Of a stretch of 64,000 nt of DNA, positions 8,968-17,204 are shown in pieces. The position numbers and the translations under genes were made by a program. Origin of the DNA: Alteromonadaceae bacterium BrNp21-10 (GTDB lineage: Bacteria > Pseudomonadota > Gammaproteobacteria > Enterobacterales > Alteromonadaceae). Where the stretch lies: assembly GCA_030418115.1 (NCBI GenBank), contig JAUHQD010000001.1, positions 1-64,000 on the forward strand, written 5' to 3'. Position 1 is the first letter of the stretch, and every line of letters begins with the position of its first letter. Under the pieces are notes generated by a model that did no database searches, was not told the origin of the DNA, and saw nothing but the letters and a program-made list of their open reading frames with translations.

Positions 8968-10683
8968 TTGCGCAAGCTGTTATTAACGTTTTGTTTGTTG
9001 TTGCCGTTGCCGCTATTGGCAGTGTCAGTTGATTTTGTCGAGCCCGTAGATGATGCATTACAGGATAATATTCGCGCACATTTGGCCATTGTGGCTGCAC
9101 CCTTAGATTGTCAATTATCCGATAGTTACCAAAAAACCGTGAGTAAAGCGCTAACCAAAGCAGCGCAAGCATTGGGTTATTATCAAAGTCAGTTGCAAAG
9201 TATTGATGTCCCAGCAACGAAAAAATGTGATCAAATTAATGTGTCAGTGCAAGTGGGGCCGCGGATCCATATTGCTAATGTAATCTTGACGTTATTAGGT
9301 GATGGCGAGCAGGATAAAGTGTTACAAAAATTGCTGCAGGCTTTCCCCCTTGCAAATGGCGATCCATTAAACCAGCCAAAATATGATGCAGCTAAAACCC
9401 AATTGTTCAGTTTGTCGCAGCGTCGTGGCTATTTCGATGCCCGATATACTCAACAACAGATCAAAATTAACGTAGCCCAACAAACTGCAGATATTGAATT
9501 AACCTTAAACACCGGCAGTCGCTATCGTTTTGGTGAATTGCAGATCCCTGAGCAAGTCAAAGTTCAGCAACGGATACGCGAAGTGCAGACTTTTAAGCCC
9601 GGTGATTATTATTTGGCGGATACACTGGCGGAGTTTAATAAAAACCTCAAACTTACCGGTTATTTTCAGCAAGTACTGGCGCGTCAAGTGTTGAGCAAAG
9701 CTGAAAATCATCATGTGCCGATTGAAGTGATCGTCACCCATAATCCGACGGATATTTTTAATGTCGGTGGTGGAGCATCAACGGATACCGGGCCTAGAGT
9801 GCGGTTGAAGTGGCAGCGGCCCTTAGCTAATAAATATGGCCATAGCATGAGTGCCGACTTATTTGTATCGGCACCACAGCAAACCCTTGGTTTTAAATAC
9901 AAAATACCATTGGAAGATCCGCTGCATAATTACTTGAGCTTGCAAACCGGTGTCAAAGCTGAAAATGATAATGATACTAAAAGTGAAAGTATCACCTTTG
10001 CGGTTAAGCGTCACTGGGGCAGTGACGATGAAGAAACGTGGAAGAAGATCGCTTTTATCCGCTTCGAGTTAGAAAAATTCCGTCAGGGCTTAGAGCCAAG
10101 AGAGACCACCCAATTGCTGATCCCCGGTTTTACTTTTAGTCGTCACCGTATGCGCGGTGGACTGGACCTTAGTTGGGGCGATTATCAGGAATATACCTTG
10201 GAAGGCACTAACACCGGCTTGTTGTCGGATATTGATTTAGTGCGCTTTAATATTCAGCAAAAATGGCTGCGCAGTATTGATGAGCATCGCTTTTTTCTAA
10301 GAGCCGAAGTCGGAGCGATTATTACCAATAGCTTTGATCAAGTGCCACCGAGTTTACGTTACTTCGCCGGTGGAGACCAAAGTGTACGTGGTTTTGGCTT
10401 TGGCACGCTATCTCCTCGTGAAGATGGCAAGTTAACCGGTGGGCGTTATTTGAACGTTGTTAGTGCGGAATATTCTTATCCTGTTTCCAATGAGTGGCGT
10501 ATTGCTGCCTTCGCTGATGTGGGTAATGCCAGCGATGAACCATTGCAGAATTTGGCTACTGGCGTAGGTGTAGGTGCGTTGTGGCAAACGGTCATTGGGC
10601 CTGTTCGATTTTATATTGCTCGTGGTAATAGTGAGTTTGATAATACTTGGCGCTTTCATTTTTCCATGGGGCCAGCTTTATGA
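8968..10683 (+). CDS. tamA: Translocation and assembly module protein TamA
   Basis: 571 aa (E. coli TamA 577). Outer-membrane Omp85-family protein that works with TamB in outer-membrane biogenesis. The start is TTG 8968 after AAAAGG (8955-8960). A signal peptide (about 1-18) leads into three POTRA domains (about 20-260), then a C-terminal beta-barrel with the Omp85 block SLRYFAGGDQSVRGFGFGTL (about 457-476) and the final strand ending FHFSMGPAL. The next gene, tamB, overlaps its stop codon, as in other gammaproteobacteria. Confidence 0.94.
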   Translation: MRKLLLTFCLLLPLPLLAVSVDFVEPVDDALQDNIRAHLAIVAAPLDCQLSDSYQKTVSKALTKAAQALGYYQSQLQSIDVPATKKCDQINVSVQVGPRIHIANVILTLLGDGEQDKVLQKLLQAFPLANGDPLNQPKYDAAKTQLFSLSQRRGYFDARYTQQQIKINVAQQTADIELTLNTGSRYRFGELQIPEQVKVQQRIREVQTFKPGDYYLADTLAEFNKNLKLTGYFQQVLARQVLSKAENHHVPIEVIVTHNPTDIFNVGGGASTDTGPRVRLKWQRPLANKYGHSMSADLFVSAPQQTLGFKYKIPLEDPLHNYLSLQTGVKAENDNDTKSESITFAVKRHWGSDDEETWKKIAFIRFELEKFRQGLEPRETTQLLIPGFTFSRHRMRGGLDLSWGDYQEYTLEGTNTGLLSDIDLVRFNIQQKWLRSIDEHRFFLRAEVGAIITNSFDQVPPSLRYFAGGDQSVRGFGFGTLSPREDGKLTGGRYLNVVSAEYSYPVSNEWRIAAFADVGNASDEPLQNLATGVGVGALWQTVIGPVRFYIARGNSEFDNTWRFHFSMGPAL

Positions 10684-13600
10684 AGTGGCTTAAACGCCTT
10701 GGCTTAGTGTTGGCTACGATTATTGTGTTGCTGTTGTTTTTAGTTTCCCCTTGGGGCACCCGCAGCTTATTGTTTATTGCCGCCAGCTATGTGCCAGAAT
10801 TGGAGATTGAATACGATTCTGGCTCATTAGTGACTGGCATGCAGCTTAGTTCGATCAGTTGGAACGGGGTTAATGCCAGTACAGACCAGTCTGATGAAAA
10901 ACCACAGCCGTTAAGTGCTGAGATTCAGCAGGCGACCATTCAGCTAAACTGGTCCTGCGTATTTATTTTTAAACTGTGTTTAACCGATTTAGATGCGCAA
11001 AATATTGTAGTTAACTTGCCCGCTGCCAGTGATGTTGCCGAAGTAAACGACGAGGCTGTAGGGCAAATTACTTTGCCATTTCCGTTGTCAGTATCGTCGT
11101 TAAATTTTAAGCGAGTACAGATTAAACAGCATGACGCCTTCGATGTGGTGGTGAGCGACATTGCTACTGATTTTAGTTTTTTTCGAACTTTAAGAGTAAA
11201 ACACCTCAATGTTAAAGGCGTTGCAGTAACGTTACCACCAGTGGCTGCAGTCAGTGGTAGTGCTGAGCCCTTTAATCCGGCGATGATTGCAAACTGGCAA
11301 TATACACCACCGGCGCTGAAGTTAGCGGACTTTCCCATTCGTGTATCGGCGCCCCAAATAGCCCTCAAGCGTTTGCATGTGCAACAGGGTGACGAGGAGC
11401 TGTTATTAATTGAAGACTTCACCACGGATATTGCGCTGGCACCCAAGAAACTGACTGTTAATCAGTTGGCATTGCGGCATCAGTTGGCATCATTAACATT
11501 GCAGGGCTTTTTAGCGCCGTCGTTGCAACATCAATTCAAGGGAGAATTGATCACCAATGCCGCGGCCAAAGACAGCATTTCTTTGGATATTAACAACCTA
11601 ATATTTGAATCTGCTGGCACGCCTGAGAAGTTATTAGTGACGGCGAAAACAACAGGTAACACCCACATTCAAGCCAAAGTCGAAGGAAACATTGTTTCTG
11701 ATCAGCTACCACTGAGTTTGAATCTGAGTTGGCAAAATCTGAGCGGTAAATTGGCGGATAAAAACTGGTCATCGAAGTCGGGCAAAGTAACTCTTAATGG
11801 TGATATGCAACAACGCCAATTGCAATTAGCAACGGATGTTGATGTGGTCGACTTGCCAGCCGTGCAGCTTGAGGTTAAAGCACAAGGTAATCAGCGTCAG
11901 GTTAATGTGGAGTTGCTCAATGCCAATAGCGCTGCCGGTAATCTGAGCCTGACAGGTGCATTAACCGTTGCCAAACAATTACAATGGCAGGGGCTTTTAC
12001 AAGCACAAAAGTTCGATCCGCTATTAATATGGCCACAATTAAGTGCACTGGTAAATGGGCAGTTACAGCACTCCATTGTATACGACACCGAAAAATTGGT
12101 TATTGATGTGTCTGATATGCAGGCTGACGGTAACTGGCAAGGCTATGTACTGAAAGCCGCGGCGAAAGGCCATTATGATTCGCTCACTGGATTAGATGTA
12201 CCGGAATTATCACTGAGTACGGGTGATAACCACATTAGCGGCACTGCGGCTTTTGATGCCCAACAAAAGTTGGCGGCTGATTTGCAAATTAATGCTGAAA
12301 ATATAACCCAGCTTCACCCGGACCTCGAAGGTAACGCGCAGTTACAAGTCAAGCTAGGCGGGAGCTTAGATAAACCGACTGCGACAATTCTAGGCGGTGG
12401 AGGCGATTTACAGATTGCCGACATCAGCATTCAGCGTTTTGCGGTTGAAGGGAAATTGCATGATGATGTAGAGCAAAGCGTGGATTTGAATGCCAGCATT
12501 GAACAAATTCGTACAGGCCAACAGTTAATCGATAGTGTTGAGTTGCAACTTGAAGGGCACCGCCAACAGCATCAGTTGGATATTAGGCTTAACACCGAGT
12601 TTGCTACTTTGATATCCAAATTTAGTGGAGAGTTGCAAGAACAGCGTTGGCAAGGTCAGTGGCTGAGTGGCAAAGTGGTGTTACCACAATTAAACCCTGC
12701 TGGTGGTCAACAAGATGACAATGACCAAGGCACCTTTGTAATGAATAAGAGTGGGGCGGCTTTAACTGTTGATTGGCAACAGCAACAATATCGGTTAGCT
12801 AAGCACTGTTGGCAAAATTCAAGTACCGCTCCGGCTAGCCTGTGTATCAATACCGCCAAGGTTGACCTTAATGATATGGCGTTGGATATTACTGCTAGCG
12901 ATTTGCCATTTTTACCTTTGTTGCAAACTCATGTGGCGCAATTTAGGCAAATCCAATCTGACGCGAGTTTATCTTTAACACTGGCTGCACAGTGGGATGG
13001 CAAAAACTTACCGCAAGGCCAAGTTAAACTTGATATTTCGCCGGCTAAATGGACATTTCTAAAAGATAATACCGCGGTCGATATTCAAACCCTAAGTGCC
13101 AATATTAATGCTGAGGATCAGTCCATTCACACTAGACTCAGTTTACAAAGCCCACAAATAGGCCAGCTATTAGCAAAGGTGACTATTGACCAGCCAGCGG
13201 GTGCTGCGTTATCTAATAGCAATCAGGATTATCCCATTAAAGGGCAATTGCAGTTGCAACAATTACACTTGCAGTCCTTTGAAGCCTTGGCGCTACCTTT
13301 AAGTGAGCTGCAAGGACAAATTAATGCTCAAGTGCAAATTTCTGGTAGTTTACAATCACCACATCTCAGTGGTGATGTTGACCTTAAAGATGGCATTATC
13401 GATGGGCCAATGTTGCCTTCGCGTATTAGCCAGTTGCAGCAACATTTGCGTTTTGAAGGTCAAGTTGCACAAGTTGATGGCCAGTTTTTATTGGGCCAGG
13501 GCAAAGGGCAGGTGCAAGGTAACGTGGGCTGGCAAGACCATTTCAGCGCAGATCTAAAGGTCAAAGGCGAGCATATGGAAATTGATTACCAAAACATTGT

Positions 13601-14534
13601 TAGAGCGAAAATATCACCGGATATTCGTATTCAATATTTGCCAACTGCGTTAACCATTGGCGGTGAAGTTACCTTGCCTTATGCGCGTGTGAAAGTGCGT
13701 GAATTACCCCCTGAAGCACTTTCGCCCTCCGATGATGTGGTGTTGGTTGGTCAAGAGGATTTTCAACAAGAAGCCAAAACCGCTTTGAATTTGGACATTA
13801 AACTTAAGCTTGATCCGGCCCGTGCTAATAATGTCAAAATTGAAGCTTTGGGTTTGAAGTCGGATATTCACGGCCAACTCATTTTGAATATGAATAATGC
13901 TCATCTTGCAGCCCATGGAGAACTGAAATTGGCCAATGGTCGTTATCAGGCTTATGGACAAGACTTACAGATCCGTAAAGGTGAAATTTCATTCAGCGGC
14001 CCAGCGGATACCCCATTTTTAAATATTGACGCGATCCGTGAACCTACCCGTACCGCCGATAATGTGATTGCTGGGATTCGCGTGGAAGGGGATGCACAGC
14101 AACCTAAGGTGTCGGTGTTTTCAGAGCCTGCGATGGACCAGCCCCAAGCATTATCTTATTTACTGCGCGGGCAAAATTTAAATCAATCCGGTGAAACCTC
14201 TGGTGATGCTATGTTGGCCAATGCATTGATTGGTTTTGGTTTAAGTAAAAGTGGCGACAACATCACTCACATCGGCCGTAAACTAGGCGTGGAAGACTTA
14301 ACCCTAGACACCAGTGGTCAGGGCGATGGTACTAAGCTATCGGTCTCCGGTTATATTGCCCCCGGTGTGCAAATACGCTACGGCGTTGGGGTGTTTGATT
14401 CCGCATCCGAAGTAGCTTTGCGTTATCAACTACTGCCGAAACTCTATATCGAGGCTGTGAGTGGCCTTAATAATGCGTTGGATTTATATTATCAGTTTAG
14501 TTTTTATGATGATAAAGAAGCAGAGCAAGACTGA
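10680..14534 (+). CDS. tamB: Translocation and assembly module protein TamB
   Basis: 1284 aa (E. coli 1259). AsmA-like, inner-membrane-anchored protein whose long beta-helical groove spans the periplasm and partners TamA; the family is implicated in phospholipid transport and outer-membrane protein assembly. One N-terminal transmembrane helix (about residues 4-26) is followed by a long repeat-poor beta-rich region and the conserved C-terminal TamB domain (about 950-1284), including KGEISFSGPADTPFLNIDA and VEDLTLDTSGQGDGTKLSV. The ATG at 10680 overlaps the tamA stop (ATGA), so translation is coupled. Confidence 0.94.
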   Translation: MKWLKRLGLVLATIIVLLLFLVSPWGTRSLLFIAASYVPELEIEYDSGSLVTGMQLSSISWNGVNASTDQSDEKPQPLSAEIQQATIQLNWSCVFIFKLCLTDLDAQNIVVNLPAASDVAEVNDEAVGQITLPFPLSVSSLNFKRVQIKQHDAFDVVVSDIATDFSFFRTLRVKHLNVKGVAVTLPPVAAVSGSAEPFNPAMIANWQYTPPALKLADFPIRVSAPQIALKRLHVQQGDEELLLIEDFTTDIALAPKKLTVNQLALRHQLASLTLQGFLAPSLQHQFKGELITNAAAKDSISLDINNLIFESAGTPEKLLVTAKTTGNTHIQAKVEGNIVSDQLPLSLNLSWQNLSGKLADKNWSSKSGKVTLNGDMQQRQLQLATDVDVVDLPAVQLEVKAQGNQRQVNVELLNANSAAGNLSLTGALTVAKQLQWQGLLQAQKFDPLLIWPQLSALVNGQLQHSIVYDTEKLVIDVSDMQADGNWQGYVLKAAAKGHYDSLTGLDVPELSLSTGDNHISGTAAFDAQQKLAADLQINAENITQLHPDLEGNAQLQVKLGGSLDKPTATILGGGGDLQIADISIQRFAVEGKLHDDVEQSVDLNASIEQIRTGQQLIDSVELQLEGHRQQHQLDIRLNTEFATLISKFSGELQEQRWQGQWLSGKVVLPQLNPAGGQQDDNDQGTFVMNKSGAALTVDWQQQQYRLAKHCWQNSSTAPASLCINTAKVDLNDMALDITASDLPFLPLLQTHVAQFRQIQSDASLSLTLAAQWDGKNLPQGQVKLDISPAKWTFLKDNTAVDIQTLSANINAEDQSIHTRLSLQSPQIGQLLAKVTIDQPAGAALSNSNQDYPIKGQLQLQQLHLQSFEALALPLSELQGQINAQVQISGSLQSPHLSGDVDLKDGIIDGPMLPSRISQLQQHLRFEGQVAQVDGQFLLGQGKGQVQGNVGWQDHFSADLKVKGEHMEIDYQNIVRAKISPDIRIQYLPTALTIGGEVTLPYARVKVRELPPEALSPSDDVVLVGQEDFQQEAKTALNLDIKLKLDPARANNVKIEALGLKSDIHGQLILNMNNAHLAAHGELKLANGRYQAYGQDLQIRKGEISFSGPADTPFLNIDAIREPTRTADNVIAGIRVEGDAQQPKVSVFSEPAMDQPQALSYLLRGQNLNQSGETSGDAMLANALIGFGLSKSGDNITHIGRKLGVEDLTLDTSGQGDGTKLSVSGYIAPGVQIRYGVGVFDSASEVALRYQLLPKLYIEAVSGLNNALDLYYQFSFYDDKEAEQD

Positions 14535-14655
14535 AATTACTCCAACTAAATAAATTGAACAACTCTAATCAGTGAGCGGTTGAAAATGAACATTTCAGTT
14601 GCTTGATTAATATACATTGGTTAGGGTGAATAACTTCATTATTAAAGGACTAAAG

Positions 14656-15765
14656 ATGAAAAATGTGATTTTACTCGGGCTGTTATTCATAACGCACTTT
14701 GTCAGCGCCAGCGAAGCCGCTGATTTCAAAACCGTTTATCAAGACTTTCTTAAGGCACATGAGCAAAGCGATTACCCGCGTGCAGTTACCTTGGCAGAGC
14801 AAGCTCTTGCATTAGGTAAAATTGAGTATGGTGAAGTCTCCAAAAATACCGCGAATCTGGCTTTTTCTCTAGCTAATGCCTATGCCAGTAATAAACAATA
14901 TATGATGGCTTTTAGCACCATGCAGCAGGTACGTGAGCAATATAAGCAACTATTTGGAGAGCAATCCCTGGAGTTTTTACAAGTTACTTTGAATCAAATT
15001 GCGGTTTATCCTCGAACGCAGGAAAAACGCCATAGCAAAGTGAAGGCAGAATTATCGCCATTGTTAAATGAAGTAATAAGTCTAACCAATAACCTTGCTG
15101 AACAATCCCCTGAATTGGCTGCAGGCGCCTATTATGAATTGGCAAAGCAGTTGTTGCAGTCGCCTTTAATGAGCGAATATCGCAGAAAGATTCTTAAGTA
15201 TTCAGAACTTGCCGAGGAATCCCTAACGGCCGAATTTGGCGACAAAGATGTGAGAACTATTGAAATGCGCTTAGTCTTAGGACGATATAAGGCGGCAGAC
15301 CGAAAGTATAACGATGCCGTCGGCTATTTTGAAAGTATTGTTTCTACGGTGAATTCTACACTGGGTACGTCCCATCCTTTTGAGCTTTCTGCCCATGCTT
15401 CATTGGTTGATGTATATGAAAGAATGGGACAGTCCGAAAAAGCCACTGAGCATTGTATTGCCATCGGAAAAATGACGCCGTGGAGTGATGAGATTGAGCC
15501 TATCCCACTGTATCGAGTATCGCCCCAATACCCAATAAGAGCGGCTAGAAACGGCCAAGATGGCTGGGTACAAATGGAATTTGATCTAGATAAGATGGGC
15601 TTTGTAAAAAACGTAGCCCTGATTGAATCAAGTAGTGACGATTCTTTTGTTAAAGAGGCCATTAAAGCCTTGGAAAAATGGCGCTATGCACCAAAATTTG
15701 TTGATGGCCAAGCTGTGGTCGCCAATAAGTTAAAGATACAGCTGGATTTTAAATTGCAAAAATAG
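14656..15765 (+). CDS. Periplasmic TPR protein with C-terminal TonB domain
   Basis: 369 aa. The start is ATG 14656 with AAAGGA upstream (14644-14649), followed directly by a signal peptide (about 1-19). Residues about 25-250 are helical repeats of TPR type (DYPRAVTLAEQALALG, NDAVGYFESIVSTV). Residues about 285-369 form a TonB_C fold (YRVSPQYPIRAARNGQDGWV ... ALEKWRYAPKFVDGQ). There is no transmembrane helix and no proline-rich linker, so it is not a conventional TonB. Similar TPR-TonB_C proteins are common in Alteromonadales; their function is unknown. It follows tamB by about 120 bp and may be a separate unit. Confidence 0.75.
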   Translation: MKNVILLGLLFITHFVSASEAADFKTVYQDFLKAHEQSDYPRAVTLAEQALALGKIEYGEVSKNTANLAFSLANAYASNKQYMMAFSTMQQVREQYKQLFGEQSLEFLQVTLNQIAVYPRTQEKRHSKVKAELSPLLNEVISLTNNLAEQSPELAAGAYYELAKQLLQSPLMSEYRRKILKYSELAEESLTAEFGDKDVRTIEMRLVLGRYKAADRKYNDAVGYFESIVSTVNSTLGTSHPFELSAHASLVDVYERMGQSEKATEHCIAIGKMTPWSDEIEPIPLYRVSPQYPIRAARNGQDGWVQMEFDLDKMGFVKNVALIESSSDDSFVKEAIKALEKWRYAPKFVDGQAVVANKLKIQLDFKLQK

Positions 15766-15879
15766 TCACAACGCTAATTTGTTGTCATATCCTGCATTAA
15801 GATAACTCATTTATTTGTAGAGTCACCATCTAGGTCTAGGTTGTGATCCCATTTGTGATTCAATCATTAGTTGTTATGT

Positions 15880-16494
15880 TCACAATTCAACGGTGTGGAC
15901 AGAATTTTGATTTTTGGTTTGGAAATAACGTACTACATTAACCCCTAACGCTAAAATACTGCCGATAATGAACCACAGATAAGCAATGCCATAGATAACA
16001 AATTTTATACTGGCAAAGGCGGAGTAGGGGTGTACCAACCAATCTGCAAATTCTAAAGGCTGCATCAGCATTATAAATGACACTGCATTTTCTAATGCGT
16101 CGAAGGTGGCGGCCTGAGGGGTAAATAACACAAATAGCCAGGCAAGATTACGTAGGCGAGAATTAATGGGGAATGAGCGGAACAGCGCAATACAACAACA
16201 GGCGAAGGCAATCAATACCGTCAACATATAGCCGTAATCATACACCTGTACCATCACATACTTACCTAGGGTATTTTTCTCAATCAGTACTTGCCAATAG
16301 CCTTTTAATTCCGCGGCATCAAAGGTTGTTTGTCCGACAAAGAACGACACTGGAAATTCAGTTAAATTGTACAGATTGGTTAGCCAGCCCATAATATATT
16401 GACTAACTGCAAAGGTGATGATGGCGATTACCCACCAATGCCAAGTTGAGAGTGACGTGTTGATGCTATTTCTTAAATTCTTTAGACCAAGCAT
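15880..16494 (-). CDS. Unknown membrane protein under MarR operator
   Basis: 204 aa with about four to five hydrophobic segments (near 19-40, 86-107, 118-134, 137-152 and 168-192). No family is recognised. Conserved-looking features are FDALENAVSFIMLMQP and the acidic segment TTFDAAELKGYW. It is divergent from a marR gene with a 34-bp palindrome in the shared promoter, so MarR probably represses it. By position it could be a ligand-induced membrane enzyme or transporter accessory, but the sequence gives no direct clue. Confidence 0.6.
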   Translation of the reverse strand: MLGLKNLRNSINTSLSTWHWWVIAIITFAVSQYIMGWLTNLYNLTEFPVSFFVGQTTFDAAELKGYWQVLIEKNTLGKYVMVQVYDYGYMLTVLIAFACCCIALFRSFPINSRLRNLAWLFVLFTPQAATFDALENAVSFIMLMQPLEFADWLVHPYSAFASIKFVIYGIAYLWFIIGSILALGVNVVRYFQTKNQNSVHTVEL

Positions 16495-16533
16495 AATTTC
16501 TATCCTTAAAGTTGTGACTGTGATGGATTAAAT

Positions 16534-16567
16534 ATTCCTTGGAATGCAATATTGCATTCCAAGGAAT
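16534..16567. promoter_or_regulatory. 34-bp perfect palindrome, probable MarR operator
   Basis: The 34 bases are a perfect palindrome centred between 16550 and 16551 (17 bp per arm). Each arm carries ATTCC-NN-GGAAT, flanking a GCAATATTGC core, so it looks like two half-operators joined head to head. It lies in the divergent region between the membrane gene (start 16494) and marR (start 16607) and suits repression of both. Confidence 0.75.
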
Positions 16568-16606
16568 GTATGTCAAGCTAGTTATTCCGAGGTGAGGCAA
16601 GTGACT

Positions 16607-17047
16607 ATGAAAAATCGAAACCAATTACTCGGCGAGTCCATCGTCAACCTGTCTATTTGCTATCAACATTTGTCCGCGAGGATAAATGCGCAGTTAGCTG
16701 GGTTGCATTTAAATATGACGCAGCTGTCTATCTTGAATTATTTTTCTTGGCGTGGGGAGCACAGCGAAACCATCAGTAGTTTAGCCAGGGTAATGGAAAT
16801 GAATCAGCCAGCGGTAACCAAGGCGGTAAAGGCATTAGTGGACAAAAATGCCTTAAGCAAAGTCGCGGATGACAACGATGCGCGAGTGACTCATCTGTTT
16901 ATGACTCCAGCAGGTTTCAAGTTGCTCGATCAGGCGCGACAGATAACCTTTCCTTTGCTGGTGCATAATTTTGCTGGTTTGGAAGACGATGAATTAGTGC
17001 TAATGAACAGCATGCTGGAAAAAATTAAGGGGCAATTAAACCTTTAA
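16607..17047 (+). CDS. MarR-family transcriptional regulator
   Basis: 146 aa winged-helix regulator. The recognition region SSLARVMEMNQPAVTKAVKA and the wing VADDNDARVTHLFMTPAG are typical of MarR. The ATG at 16607 is chosen because GAGG (16594-16597) lies 9 nt upstream; an in-frame GTG at 16601 and upstream codons would place the start inside the operator. It probably controls itself and the divergent membrane protein. The ligand is unknown. Confidence 0.85.
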   Translation: MKNRNQLLGESIVNLSICYQHLSARINAQLAGLHLNMTQLSILNYFSWRGEHSETISSLARVMEMNQPAVTKAVKALVDKNALSKVADDNDARVTHLFMTPAGFKLLDQARQITFPLLVHNFAGLEDDELVLMNSMLEKIKGQLNL

Positions 17048-17158
17048 TAGCTCTGGAACATTAGGGGGAGCTACATGTTCGGCCCTGTATGGGGGGAGCA
17101 GTATTGGTAATGGAAAATAAGGTGTTACTAGAAATTAATTGACCGGAGTTGGGGGTAT

Positions 17159-17187
17159 GTAAGAGCCCCAGCGAGTGGGGTTCTTAC
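17159..17187. terminator. Stem-loop downstream of TonB receptor
   Basis: A 12-bp stem with one G-T pair and a 5-nt loop lies 18 bp beyond the stop of the minus-strand TonB receptor and after marR. There is no T-run on either side, so termination is likely but not certain. Confidence 0.45.
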
Positions 17188-17204
17188 ATCGACCAACAAC
17201 GTTT

